A stretch of 64,000 bases of DNA from positions 1-64,000 of the forward strand of contig JAGAKN010000004.1 in the NCBI GenBank assembly GCA_017625565.1, in the 5' to 3' direction. The notes beneath the pieces were generated by a model. The model ran no database searches. It saw nothing but the letters and a program-made list of their open reading frames with translations, and was not told where the DNA came from. A program made the position numbers and the translations under genes. This DNA comes from Clostridia bacterium (GTDB taxonomy: Bacteria; Bacillota; Clostridia; Christensenellales; Borkfalkiaceae). Positions 18,317 through 26,645 of the stretch are shown here, piece after piece; the stretch's first letter is position 1; the number at the start of each line of letters is the position of its first letter.

Positions 18317-18345
18317 ATTATAAGGCACAATGTGCCTTTTGTCAA
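18317..18345 (-). promoter_or_regulatory. Promoter of the zinc-ribbon gene
   Basis: Minus-strand TTGACA (18340-18345), exactly 17 bp, TATAAT (18317-18322): a full consensus promoter. The spacer carries the palindrome at 18324-18336, so repressor binding there would block it. Confidence 0.8.
18324..18336. promoter_or_regulatory. Operator O1 for the XRE regulator (predicted)
   Basis: GGCACAATGTGCC is a near-perfect palindrome inside the zinc-ribbon promoter. A second copy in inverse orientation lies 31 bp away. Confidence 0.55.
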
Positions 18346-18354
18346 GTAAAAATT

Positions 18355-18371
18355 GTACATTGTGCTATTAT
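18355..18371 (+). promoter_or_regulatory. Operator O2 overlapping a leaderless extended -10 promoter
   Basis: GTACATTGTGCTA (18355-18367) shares the core GCACAATGTnC with O1 when read on the other strand. It overlaps TGC-TATTAT (-10 at 18366-18371), which ends six bases before the XRE start codon. No SD sequence exists, so the transcript should begin at or next to the ATG. Confidence 0.5.
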
Positions 18372-18377
18372 TTTTAT

Positions 18378-18587
18378 ATGATTACCATTTTTGAAATTCA
18401 AAAACGTTTACGCGAAGCAATACAATATGGAAATATAACGCAAAAAGAGTTAGCGGAAAAGTTGGGGATTAATCCTTCTACCGTCAGCAAGTATATGCGT
18501 TTGGACAAATACCCGTCGTTAGACACTTTTGCCAATATTTGTGAAATACTCGACGTTTCCGCCGATGAAATCCTTGGATTGAAGTAA
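18378..18587 (+). CDS. XRE (Cro/CI)-family HTH regulator
   Basis: A 69-residue single-domain regulator. The HTH reads ITQKELAEKLGINPSTVSKYMR (about residues 20-41) and the tail SADEILGLK is the usual XRE ending. The start at 18378 (MITIFEIQKRL) fits the family; a frame extending 16 codons upstream would run through the promoter and operators. There is no Shine-Dalgarno sequence, and a -10 element lies six bases upstream, which suggests a leaderless message. Twin palindromes in the divergent intergenic region suggest it represses itself and the zinc-ribbon gene. Confidence 0.82.
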   Translation: MITIFEIQKRLREAIQYGNITQKELAEKLGINPSTVSKYMRLDKYPSLDTFANICEILDVSADEILGLK

Positions 18588-18593
18588 TAAACC

Positions 18594-18633
18594 AACACCC
18601 CTGCTCAATCTCGAGCAGGGGTGTTCTCTTTCG
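18594..18633. terminator. Terminator between XRE gene and grpE
   Basis: AACACCCCTGCTC / GAGCAGGGGTGTT stem (18594-18625) followed on the plus strand by a T-rich tail; the convergent genes share it. Confidence 0.85.
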
Positions 18634-18640
18634 TTTTTTT

Positions 18641-19174
18641 TTATTGCGTGACGATCACTTGCGCGTACCGCAATACTTTTTCGCCTTTTTTATAGCCCTT
18701 TACGTACACTTGTTTGACAATACCGCTCTCTTCGCCGTCCGTAGCAGGCATTGCCATAATCGCTTCCGCGTACGTCGCGTCAAACGGCTCGCCTACGGGA
18801 TTGATTTCTTCCACGCCTTCGCCATCAAGGACCTTTTTAAAGCTCTTCAAAATCATATCCAAGCCCTGTTTGGTTTGTTCGTCCACGCAAGTGCCCATGG
18901 CCCGTTCCAAATTGTCGCCGATTTCAAACAACGACGAGATGACGTCGTTTCTACCGTCTTGGTAGCGTTGCGCCGACTGGTTTTGCGTACGCCGACGGTA
19001 ATTTTCATATTCCGCCGTCACCGCATACCACTTGCGTTTGCTTTCTTCCGCTTCCGCGAGCGCTTTATCTAATTCTTCCTGCCATTTCTTGCCGTTCTTT
19101 TTCTTCGGATTTTTTTCTTCCGTATTTTCCGCAGTCGTTTGCGTTTCTAAATCTTTTAATTCTTCGTTTTCCAT
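18641..19174 (-). CDS. grpE: Nucleotide exchange factor GrpE
   Basis: A 177-residue cytoplasmic nucleotide exchange factor for DnaK. The acidic, low-complexity N-terminus precedes the long coiled-coil (about residues 40-100, YENYRRRTQNQ) and the beta-wing head, with GVEEINPVGEPFDATYAEAIM near 120. It lies about 3.7 kb from dnaK and is transcribed from the same strand, separated by unrelated genes, so the heat-shock operon is split in this genome. RBS AAGGAAG. Confidence 0.95.
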   Translation of the reverse strand: MENEELKDLETQTTAENTEEKNPKKKNGKKWQEELDKALAEAEESKRKWYAVTAEYENYRRRTQNQSAQRYQDGRNDVISSLFEIGDNLERAMGTCVDEQTKQGLDMILKSFKKVLDGEGVEEINPVGEPFDATYAEAIMAMPATDGEESGIVKQVYVKGYKKGEKVLRYAQVIVTQ

Positions 19175-19253
19175 AATCTACTTCCTTGCAAGCTTTCTAT
19201 CATTTATAACGCCTTACGCGCGTTTTTAAACACGCTTTGAGAAAAATCACGCT

Positions 19254-19565
19254 TTAAATTTCCAAATGCGCAAATTTTTCTCTACGGGAATAACGATAAA
19301 AAATCGCCTTTCTGCCGATCACGGCAACCGCAATCGCGTCCAAGAGTTCCGCAACGTTTTCCGCCAAATTTCTCGCGTCGTCGTCCGCCGTTTCCAAGAT
19401 ATTCACCTTGATAAGTTCGTGCGCGTCGAGCGCGTCCGACAACGTTTTTAACAAATTGTCGGTAATTCCGCCCTTACCGATTTGCGTAATGGGCGAAAGT
19501 TTCGCCGCGATGGATTTCATTTTACTTCTTTGTTTGCTTGTAATATTCTCACTTGTTATCATCAT
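19254..19565 (-). CDS. yhbY: YhbY/CRM-domain RNA-binding protein
   Basis: A 103-residue CRM-domain protein, a family that binds pre-50S ribosomes and assists assembly. The domain reads TSKQRSKMKSIAAKLSPITQIGKGGIT, includes the GxxG-type loop, and ends RKAIFYRYSRREK. It follows obgE after 14 bp; both act in large-subunit assembly, a conserved pairing in Firmicutes. RBS GAAGGA. Confidence 0.92.
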   Translation of the reverse strand: MMITSENITSKQRSKMKSIAAKLSPITQIGKGGITDNLLKTLSDALDAHELIKVNILETADDDARNLAENVAELLDAIAVAVIGRKAIFYRYSRREKFAHLEI

Positions 19566-19579
19566 CGTCTATTCCTTCT

Positions 19580-20860
19580 TTACGGGATAAAATCAAATTC
19601 TACGTCGCCGATGGATACGGTATCCCCTTCCTTACAGCCCATTTTCGCGAGCGCTTTGATAACGCCCCGCAAGCGCAAAACTTTTTGGAAATATTGCATC
19701 GAATCGGGATTGTTGAGCACAACGTTGCGACAGAGCATATCAATCAAACCGCCGATCACCACGTACACGCCGTCGTCGTCTTGATAAATCTCGAAATCGA
19801 GATCTTCGTTCGCCTTATATTCGAATTCTTCATCGGGGAGTACGGGTTCTACAGGTGGCAACGTTTCCAAAACACTGAAGATCCCTTCCAACAACTCCCT
19901 TGTGCCGTCGCCCGTCAATGCGGTAATCGGGAAAATTTTGTATTTCCTACCGTACTTTTTCTTGAACGCTTTCAAGTTCTCTTCCGCGCCGTAAATATCG
20001 CATTTATTGCAAACGATAATTTGTGGTAATTGTGCCAAGACTTCGCTGTATTCTTTCAATTCCTCGTTGATTTTCTTGAAATCTTCGATGGGATCTCGAC
20101 CTTCGCACCCCGAAATATCGACGACGTGACAGAGCATTCTCGTCCGCTCGATATGTCGTAAGAAATCGTGTCCCAGCCCTGCGCCCTGCGCCGCGCCTTC
20201 GATAAGCCCGGGGATATCCGCCGCTACGAACGATCGCTCGTAATAGCGCACGACGCCGAGATTCGGTGATAACGTAGTGAAATGATAATTCGCGATCTTG
20301 GGTTTTGCAGCCGAAATCTTGGAAAGGAGCGTACTTTTCCCCACGTTTGGAAAGCCCACAAATCCTACGTCCGCGATCACTTTCATTTCCAAAACGACCG
20401 TATGCGCCTTGACTTTTTCGCCTTTTTGCGCGAAGTTGGGCGCGTGCCGTCTTGCCGTCGTAAAGCGTACGTTCCCTTTTCCGCCGTTTCCACCGCGCGC
20501 AACCAACACTTCCTGTCCGTCTTCAAACACGTCGCAAATCAGTTTGCCCGTTTCTTCGTCGCGCACCAACGTCCCCAAAGGCACTTTGATATACACGCTT
20601 TTTCCGCTTTTTCCAAAACAGCGGTTCGTACCGCCGACTTCACCGTTTTCCGCTAAAAAACGGGAAGTAAAACGGAACGAGAACAAATCGTTCATATCCT
20701 TGTCGCCGACGAAATACACGTCCCCGCCTTTTCCGCCGTCGCCACCGTCCGGTCCGCAAGCAGGCTTGCCTTTAAACGCCTTGAACGAATTCATTCCGTC
20801 CCCACCGTCGCCCGCTTTGATTAAAATCTTCACTTTATCGGTAAATTCACCGTTCGCCAT
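19580..20860 (-). CDS. obgE: GTPase ObgE/CgtA
   Basis: A 426-residue essential GTPase of 50S maturation and stress control. The glycine-rich OBG domain (1-158) is followed by the G domain with G1 GFPNVGKST, G3 DIPGLIEG and G4 NKCD, and a C-terminal OCT domain (about 345-426). Length and domain order match the family. It sits between the UDP-GlcNAc 2-epimerase (15 bp upstream) and yhbY, in one apparent transcript starting at 22098-22126. Confidence 0.97.
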   Translation of the reverse strand: MANGEFTDKVKILIKAGDGGDGMNSFKAFKGKPACGPDGGDGGKGGDVYFVGDKDMNDLFSFRFTSRFLAENGEVGGTNRCFGKSGKSVYIKVPLGTLVRDEETGKLICDVFEDGQEVLVARGGNGGKGNVRFTTARRHAPNFAQKGEKVKAHTVVLEMKVIADVGFVGFPNVGKSTLLSKISAAKPKIANYHFTTLSPNLGVVRYYERSFVAADIPGLIEGAAQGAGLGHDFLRHIERTRMLCHVVDISGCEGRDPIEDFKKINEELKEYSEVLAQLPQIIVCNKCDIYGAEENLKAFKKKYGRKYKIFPITALTGDGTRELLEGIFSVLETLPPVEPVLPDEEFEYKANEDLDFEIYQDDDGVYVVIGGLIDMLCRNVVLNNPDSMQYFQKVLRLRGVIKALAKMGCKEGDTVSIGDVEFDFIP

Positions 20861-20875
20861 ACTTCCTACCTATTT

Positions 20876-22060
20876 TTAATACTTTCTCCAAACCATTTTG
20901 TCCACAATCCCCGTGTACGATTGAATGATTTTTACTACTTTCGTCGAAACGTTTTCGTCCACGTAATCGGGGACGGGAATCCCGTGATTGCCATCGTTTG
21001 TCAAATCTACCGCCGTTTCCACCGCTTGTAAAAGGTGTTTTTCATCGATCCCAGCAAGCACAAAGCACGCCTTGTCCAACGCTTCGGGGCGTTCCGTGCT
21101 CGTACGGATACAAACCGCAGGGAAGGGCTTTCCGATGCTGGTAAAGAAACTGCTTTCTTCGGGCAACGTACCACTATCCGATACCACCGTGTACGCGTTC
21201 ATTTGCAGTTTATTGTAATCGTGGAAACCCAAGGGCTCTTGCCGAATTACCCGTTTATCCAGCTGGAATCCGCTCGCCTCCAAGCGTTTTTTACTTCTCG
21301 GATGACAGGAATATAAAATGGGCATATCGTACTTTTCCGCAAGCTTATTAATCGCCGTAAACAGGGAAAGAAAGTTCTTTTCCGTATCGATATTTTCTTC
21401 TCGGTGCGCGGAGAGCAAAATGTATTTTTTAGGTTGTAAGCCCAACCGTTCCAAGACGTCGGATTTTTCAATCTCTGCCAAATTATTATGCAATACTTCC
21501 GCCATCGGCGAACCCGTCACGTAGGTGCGTTCCTTAGGCAAACCGCAATCCGCCAAGTACCGACGAGCGTGTTCGGAATACGCCAAGTTGACGTCGGAAA
21601 TAACGTCTACGATACGACGGTTGGTTTCTTCGGGCAAACACTCGTCCTTGCATCGATTCCCTGCTTCCATATGGAAAATGGGAATATGCAAACGCTTTGC
21701 CGAAATCGCCGAAAGACAACTATTCGTGTCTCCTAAAATCAACAACGCGTCGGGTTTGCAAGCCACCATCAGCTTGTACGAGCAGTTGATAATATTCCCT
21801 ACCGTCGCGCCCAAATCGTCGCCGACCGCGTTCATATACACTTCGGGATCGGCAAGTTTTAAATCCTTAAAGAACACGCCGTTCAAATTATAGTCGTAAT
21901 TTTGTCCCGTATGCGCCAAAATACAATCGAAATATTGACGGCATTTGTTGATAACCGCCGCCAAGCGAATGATTTCCGGACGCGTACCCACGATAATGAG
22001 CAACTTCAATTTTCCGTTGTCTTGAAACTTTACGTTAGAATAATCTACTTGCATTTCCAT
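20876..22060 (-). CDS. UDP-N-acetylglucosamine 2-epimerase, non-hydrolysing (WecB/CapG type)
   Basis: A 394-residue sugar-nucleotide epimerase. It shows VGTRPEIIRLA at the N-terminus, DTNS, EAGNRC, PEETNRRIVD and CHPRSKKRLE, and a C-terminal SDSGTLPEES. The EAGNRC...NRRIVD...ISD pattern resembles the CapG/FnlC branch that epimerises UDP-N-acetyl-L-talosamine at C2 more than plain WecB, but this is tentative. It has no other sugar-nucleotide genes near it and shares a transcript with obgE, an unusual arrangement. Two close ATGs exist; the first is used. Confidence 0.85.
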   Translation of the reverse strand: MEMQVDYSNVKFQDNGKLKLLIIVGTRPEIIRLAAVINKCRQYFDCILAHTGQNYDYNLNGVFFKDLKLADPEVYMNAVGDDLGATVGNIINCSYKLMVACKPDALLILGDTNSCLSAISAKRLHIPIFHMEAGNRCKDECLPEETNRRIVDVISDVNLAYSEHARRYLADCGLPKERTYVTGSPMAEVLHNNLAEIEKSDVLERLGLQPKKYILLSAHREENIDTEKNFLSLFTAINKLAEKYDMPILYSCHPRSKKRLEASGFQLDKRVIRQEPLGFHDYNKLQMNAYTVVSDSGTLPEESSFFTSIGKPFPAVCIRTSTERPEALDKACFVLAGIDEKHLLQAVETAVDLTNDGNHGIPVPDYVDENVSTKVVKIIQSYTGIVDKMVWRKY

Positions 22061-22097
22061 ATGATTTACCGCCTATGTATTCTTTTCCAGCCTATAT

Positions 22098-22126
22098 ATT
22101 ATAGCAAACCACGCTTTTTATGTCAA
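22098..22126 (-). promoter_or_regulatory. Promoter of the epimerase-obgE-yhbY-grpE series
   Basis: TTGACA (22121-22126, minus), 17 bp, TATAAT (22098-22103) with extended TGC. Confidence 0.8.
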
Positions 22127-22226
22127 GAATTCTACTCCCATACGCAGATTTCTTTACGAATTTTTCCTAATTTTTATTGTTTAGAAAATTCACTTTTTGT
22201 ATTTTTCGGATTTGTTATGTAAGCGA

Positions 22227-22255
22227 TTGACAAAAATTTTTTTTAATATTATAAT
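22227..22255 (+). promoter_or_regulatory. Promoter of the YjdF-like gene
   Basis: TTGACA (22227-22232), 17 bp, TATAAT (22250-22255). The intervening 22127-22226 shows nothing else. Confidence 0.82.
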
Positions 22256-22291
22256 AAATTTGTATGCAACTTTCGAAAAGGAGATTTTGCT

Positions 22292-23089
22292 ATGCAAAGC
22301 AAAACGTTTGCACATCTTACGAAAACCCAAATATTCCGATTGATTATTTTAATGACGGCGTATGCTTTTTGTTTATTTACCGCAGTCTTTTTTGCCGTGC
22401 AAGAAGAATGGTCTAAGGTAGTAATGGCTTTGGTGTCCCTGCTTTATGCATCCATTCCCGAAATCGCGCAAAAGCTTTTTAAATTCCGCATCCAAACGCC
22501 GTTATACGTCGTCGTAATGTTCTATACGATCTGCCCCTTGTTAGGCTATTCGTATCACTTCTATTACGTCGTGCCCTATTGGGATAAGATTTTACATACG
22601 TTCGGCGGATTGATTTTTGCAATGCTCGGCGTCTATTTGCCGACCGTGTTAAGCAAAGATAAAACGTGCAACGTCTTGCTGTGCGCTGTGTTCGGGTTCG
22701 CATTCTCCGTAGCCATCTCCGGCTTGTGGGAGTTTTGTGAATACGGCATGGACACCCTTTTCCACACCGATATGCAAAAGGACCGTTGGATTACGGAAAT
22801 CCGCTCTTACCTGCTCGGCGTGGACGTGGGAGAAATCGGGGTTGTCGAAGGTATTCAAACGGTAATCGTCAACGGGCAACCTTTGGAAGGTTATTTGGAT
22901 ATCGGTTTGGTGGATACCATGTGGGATATGTTGTTAGAAACCATAGGCGCGGCGATTTATATCACCGTTTACGCAATCGGCAAAGGCAAACATTTCACTT
23001 TTGAAGCCGTTCGCCCCAAAACGGAATTAGAAGAACAACCGCCCCTTTTACAAACGGAAGCTGCCGTCAGCCAAACGCAAGCGGAATAA
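22292..23089 (+). CDS. Polytopic membrane protein, YjdF (DUF2238)-like
   Basis: A 265-residue protein with about six membrane spans and a hydrophilic C-terminal tail. The conserved polar motifs WDKILHTFGGLIFAMLG (about residue 95) and GLWEFCEYGMD (about 145), together with DTMWDMLLETIGA (about 212), match the pattern of YjdF-type membrane proteins, whose function is unknown. An acidic insert (YLLGVDVGEIGVVEG) lies between spans. It is a single-gene unit with a consensus promoter, RBS (AAAGGAG) and terminator. Confidence 0.7.
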   Translation: MQSKTFAHLTKTQIFRLIILMTAYAFCLFTAVFFAVQEEWSKVVMALVSLLYASIPEIAQKLFKFRIQTPLYVVVMFYTICPLLGYSYHFYYVVPYWDKILHTFGGLIFAMLGVYLPTVLSKDKTCNVLLCAVFGFAFSVAISGLWEFCEYGMDTLFHTDMQKDRWITEIRSYLLGVDVGEIGVVEGIQTVIVNGQPLEGYLDIGLVDTMWDMLLETIGAAIYITVYAIGKGKHFTFEAVRPKTELEEQPPLLQTEAAVSQTQAE

Positions 23090-23102
23090 TCGAAAAACAT
23101 TT

Positions 23103-23135
23103 ACCCCTGCTATGCAACCGCGTAGCAGGGGTTTT
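23103..23135. terminator. Bidirectional terminator, YjdF-like / ddl
   Basis: ACCCCTGCTA / TAGCAGGGGT stem with T-rich flank; the convergent genes end on either side. Confidence 0.85.
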
Positions 23136-23138
23136 ATT

Positions 23139-24263
23139 TTATTTTCTTCGCCAACGTACGTTCTTTAAAATCCCCGTAGAAAGGATTTGTTTGTTTGTTT
23201 TCTGTTGACGTAAAGCTTCTTCCAACAAATCCCCGAAGAACCGTCTCGCGTCAACCACCCTTTCGCAAAATAAATAATAAGCAAGCGATCCCGGTACGGT
23301 ATTGACTTCGCAAAGATATGCTTTGCCGTCGTTAACAAGAAAATCCAAACGCACGACGCCTTGTAAATTCATTCGCTTATAAACCGTCTTGGTATACGCG
23401 CGGATTTTTTCCCGTAATTCCCCACTCAACGCATCCCTGCTACCCCCTTTCCCAAGTAATCTTCCGCCGTCCGTATCCCGTTTTAAGTATTTTTCTTCAA
23501 ACGAATACACCCCCGTTCCGTACGCCGTTTCAGGTTCGGAAACGAAAATCTCTCCGTCCATAGCGTACGCGGCGCAGTTGACATCCTGTTTGTTTTCTAA
23601 GTACTTTTCAATGATCACCCGATCGTCCAAAGCAAACCCGTTTTCTATCCCCGTTTTGGCTTCGTCTTCGTTTCTCGCAACCGTAATCCCGATGGACGAA
23701 CCCAAATGCGCAGGCTTGATTACGACGGGGTATTTCAAACGGCTTTCAATGCTCCGTAGCAAAAACGCGCCGCGCTTTTCATAATCCTTTTCGTTGACGC
23801 GGATATAATCTAGCGTGGGGATTTTCAACGCGCGCATTACAAATTTCGTCAAACATTTATCCATAAAAATCCCCGACGCCGTTAAATCGGGGGACGCCAA
23901 CGGAATTCCGTTCCATTCCGCGAGCGCGGAAACTCCGCCCCCTTCCCCTAATCCGCCGTGGCAACAATTTAGCACAACGTCTACTTTGCAAAGCGCCCGA
24001 ATTTTTCTTTTGGAAGAATGTACCGCGTACGCTGTTCCGCCGTCAAAAAGCACCCGTTCAAACGAACGGACGTCGAGATTTTGAAAGGCTTTTACGTCCA
24101 TCATCTTCGGCGACGTGTACGTTTCCCCGTTGGTATGCACGTACACGGGCAATACCGCGTACTTTTCCCCGTCCAAAACGTTGATAACGAATATCCCCGT
24201 CAATACGGAAATCTCGTTTTCACACGACCGCCCGCCAAAAAACACCGCTACCGTCTTGCGCAT
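23139..24263 (-). CDS. ddl: D-alanine--D-alanine ligase
   Basis: A 374-residue ATP-grasp ligase that makes D-Ala-D-Ala for the peptidoglycan stem. It begins KTVAVFFGGRSCENEISV. ATP-grasp lysine and loop residues lie in YPVVIKPAHLGSSIGI, and the C-terminal metal and substrate motif is CEVNTVPGS (about 320). A 40-residue extension follows. The active-site tyrosine/phenylalanine that separates D-Ala from D-Lac ligases cannot be called with confidence by eye. It is the last gene of the tsaE-murF-ddl series, 58 bp after murF. The start at 24263 has GGAGGTG; a longer frame adds only six residues. Confidence 0.92.
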   Translation of the reverse strand: MRKTVAVFFGGRSCENEISVLTGIFVINVLDGEKYAVLPVYVHTNGETYTSPKMMDVKAFQNLDVRSFERVLFDGGTAYAVHSSKRKIRALCKVDVVLNCCHGGLGEGGGVSALAEWNGIPLASPDLTASGIFMDKCLTKFVMRALKIPTLDYIRVNEKDYEKRGAFLLRSIESRLKYPVVIKPAHLGSSIGITVARNEDEAKTGIENGFALDDRVIIEKYLENKQDVNCAAYAMDGEIFVSEPETAYGTGVYSFEEKYLKRDTDGGRLLGKGGSRDALSGELREKIRAYTKTVYKRMNLQGVVRLDFLVNDGKAYLCEVNTVPGSLAYYLFCERVVDARRFFGDLLEEALRQQKTNKQILSTGILKNVRWRRK

Positions 24264-24321
24264 AAAAAAACACCTCCGCAATATTTCTTTGCTTTGGTGT
24301 TTCTTTCGTTTTCAATTCTTC

Positions 24322-25926
24322 TTAATACACGTCGGGCAAATCGTTTAAAAACAGTACCGCATCTCCCGTCGAAATCCACGTTTTGAGAACTTCCTGCGCT
24401 TCTTTTAACGTTTTGACGACACGCAAATTGTCCTTGTCGCCACCCGCTTGTAAATACCCGTCTTTTACCGTCCCTACCAGCGTTTCTCCCACGAGTATTA
24501 CCTTATCCAACCCAGCCTTCGCAATCCGTTCGCCCAAGCGCGCGTTGACGCGTTCTTCCAAAATTCCGCATTCGACGATCCCAGGCGTGACGATACACTT
24601 CCGTCCCGAAAACCGTTGGAGCGCCGAAATCCCTTCGTCTGCACCACGCGGATTGCAGTTGTATCCGTCGTCCAAAATATACGCACCACCGCTTTCGATC
24701 AGTTGTAAACGGTGTGCGATCGGCGAAACTTTCCTAAGCCCTGCGCCGATTTGTTCGGGCGTTAAACCAAGCTCCAAGGCAAGCGTCGCAACGAGTTGCA
24801 TATTCTCTACCGCTACGTTTCCAAGCAACGGCGTTTCTACCTGAATTTTTTCTCCGCCAAGCGCCAACGTGAACGACGTTTTCGTCGCGCCCAAGCATAC
24901 GTTCTCCACCGCCGTAGCGTCGGCGATCGCAATCGTTTCCGCGTCTAAAAACTCCTTATCAATCAGGGGTTTCAAGCTCGCGCCACAAACGACTTTTTTC
25001 GCTCCGCAACGTAAAATTTCTTTTTTCTCGTTCCAAACCCCGTCTATCGATCCAAACGTTTGCACGTGTTGTTCGCAAACACCTGTAAAAATCGCGTAAT
25101 CGGGTTGGACGATTCCGCAAAGTTCACGGATATCCCCTGCCTTGCGCGCACCCATTTCCGCGATAAAAATTTGTTTATTTTGAAATTCGTCGCTTGTAAT
25201 CGTCTTTGCAATCCCTATCGGCGTATTGTAGGATGACGGCGTTTCGACCACCGTATATTTCTCTTCGAGTACGCTCTTCAAAATATGCTTTACCGAAGTC
25301 TTGCCATAGCTCCCCACAACGCCGATACGCGTGATTTCCGTCGCCGATAATCTTTTTTGCGCGCGACAGACGAATTTACGGTTTCGACAATTTTCGAAAG
25401 GCGCGGTGATTGCGTTCGCCAAGCAAAGCAGGCAGGGCAACGTCAACGGCAATACCGCAAACGGTACGTACGCGAGCAACGCGTATAATTCCGAGCCGTT
25501 CTTCTCCGATAAAAATCCAAGCAAAGCGATCGCCACGTCGGCAAGCACGGCAACGAGCAATAAATAGACGACGAATAGCCTACGCAGTCTACCCGTACGA
25601 ACCGTAGGCACTTTTAAAGCGAACTTCCCGTCCGCGTATAAGAAGAATAAGCAAATCACGAAAAACGGGATTACCGAAAGCGCCAACGCCCAGCGCACGC
25701 CTAAAAAGGAAAAACACAACGATACCACCGCGACGGATAACGCCAAACAAAGCGCCCAAACCCACAAGCGGTTAAAATACAAATTGTCTTTCCTTTTCAG
25801 CCATCGCCAAAACACGCCGTTTTTGTACCCAGATTGTTGCATCGCCCCCGTGCTTTGAAAGGTTGCGAAACAGAACAAACAAGCGACTACGACGCTTGCG
25901 ACTACCCTGACGATTAAATCACTCAT
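24322..25926 (-). CDS. murF: MurF-type Mur ligase with N-terminal multi-span membrane domain
   Basis: A 534-residue Mur ligase. The ATPase domain starts near residue 198 (GVVGSYGKTSVKHILK), with ETPSSYNTPIGIAK, AEMGARKAGDIREL and VCEQHVQTFG; DDGYNCNPRG opens the C-terminal domain, as in MurF. The usual soluble N-terminal domain of MurF, which binds UDP-MurNAc-tripeptide, is absent. In its place residues 1-190 form about five membrane spans separated by basic loops. Pairing with ddl supports the D-Ala-D-Ala-adding role, but the substrate may be presented at the membrane. It overlaps the upstream hydrolase gene by 8 bp. Confidence 0.85.
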   Translation of the reverse strand: MSDLIVRVVASVVVACLFCFATFQSTGAMQQSGYKNGVFWRWLKRKDNLYFNRLWVWALCLALSVAVVSLCFSFLGVRWALALSVIPFFVICLFFLYADGKFALKVPTVRTGRLRRLFVVYLLLVAVLADVAIALLGFLSEKNGSELYALLAYVPFAVLPLTLPCLLCLANAITAPFENCRNRKFVCRAQKRLSATEITRIGVVGSYGKTSVKHILKSVLEEKYTVVETPSSYNTPIGIAKTITSDEFQNKQIFIAEMGARKAGDIRELCGIVQPDYAIFTGVCEQHVQTFGSIDGVWNEKKEILRCGAKKVVCGASLKPLIDKEFLDAETIAIADATAVENVCLGATKTSFTLALGGEKIQVETPLLGNVAVENMQLVATLALELGLTPEQIGAGLRKVSPIAHRLQLIESGGAYILDDGYNCNPRGADEGISALQRFSGRKCIVTPGIVECGILEERVNARLGERIAKAGLDKVILVGETLVGTVKDGYLQAGGDKDNLRVVKTLKEAQEVLKTWISTGDAVLFLNDLPDVY

Positions 25927-26623
25927 ATAAAAATTCCTCTACGATGAGATTAAAGAGTACGGGATTTTCCACGAACGCGAAATGCCCGCCCGACATCGTT
26001 TTTAGTTGACCATTTTGTAAACAATCGGCGTAAATTTTCGCCTGCGACAACGGAGTAGTACGATCGTTCTCCCCTTCGATAATCAAAGTCGGATTGACAA
26101 TCTTCCTTGCGTCGGAGCGCAAATCTTCGTTGACGATTTTTTTATAGCTTTCCTTCATGATCGGCGAAAGAGTACGGTATTCCGCGCTACCGAACCGTTT
26201 TTCCGCGAACTTTGGCGCAAACTTTTTTACTATCCGATAACTTTTGACTTTCCAAGCGTAAGAAAATCCGCGTTTTTCGATAATCCCAGCCGGGCCCGTC
26301 AAAACGATTTTGTCGAAATTTGCGCCCAAAGACGCCATTTTCACCGCCACCCTACACCCGAACGAGTGCGCGATTATATGCGGTTTTTCCACGCCTAAGT
26401 TTTGCAAAACCGCCTGCGTCCATTCCGCGTAATCGGAAACGGAAAAAGCAGATGAAAGCGGTGGGCTCTGCCCAAATCCTAAAAAATCCAACGCAATCAC
26501 TCGGAAATACCTCGAAAAATATTCCGTTTGCGCCGTGAACGCTTCCTTGGAAGAAAGGTAGCCGTGCAAAAACACCAAATCCTTTCCTTTGCCCTTTTGT
26601 AAAAACGAAACGTCGGACACCAA
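25919..26623 (-). CDS. Alpha/beta-hydrolase
   Basis: A 234-residue single-domain alpha/beta hydrolase. The oxyanion-loop motif VFLHGYLSSKEAF is near residue 17, the nucleophile elbow AHSFGCRVA near 85, the acid IIEGENDRTTP near 187 and the histidine GGHFAFVENP near 214. It resembles MhpC/BioH-type esterases. It overlaps murF by 8 bp, so it is tightly coupled to cell-wall synthesis, although the substrate is unknown. The first codon is TTG (a GTG follows directly), and no good RBS is visible, so the start is uncertain. Confidence 0.85.
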   Translation of the reverse strand: MVSDVSFLQKGKGKDLVFLHGYLSSKEAFTAQTEYFSRYFRVIALDFLGFGQSPPLSSAFSVSDYAEWTQAVLQNLGVEKPHIIAHSFGCRVAVKMASLGANFDKIVLTGPAGIIEKRGFSYAWKVKSYRIVKKFAPKFAEKRFGSAEYRTLSPIMKESYKKIVNEDLRSDARKIVNPTLIIEGENDRTTPLSQAKIYADCLQNGQLKTMSGGHFAFVENPVLFNLIVEEFLYE

Positions 26624-26645
26624 ATCTGCCGTTGCGATTTCCCCC

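Noticed and set aside
23139-24263. Vancomycin-resistance D-Ala-D-Lac ligase
   Set aside because: A VanW-type gene exists at 45.2 kb but is unlinked, no vanH or vanX is present, and the ligase looks like an ordinary Ddl beside murF.
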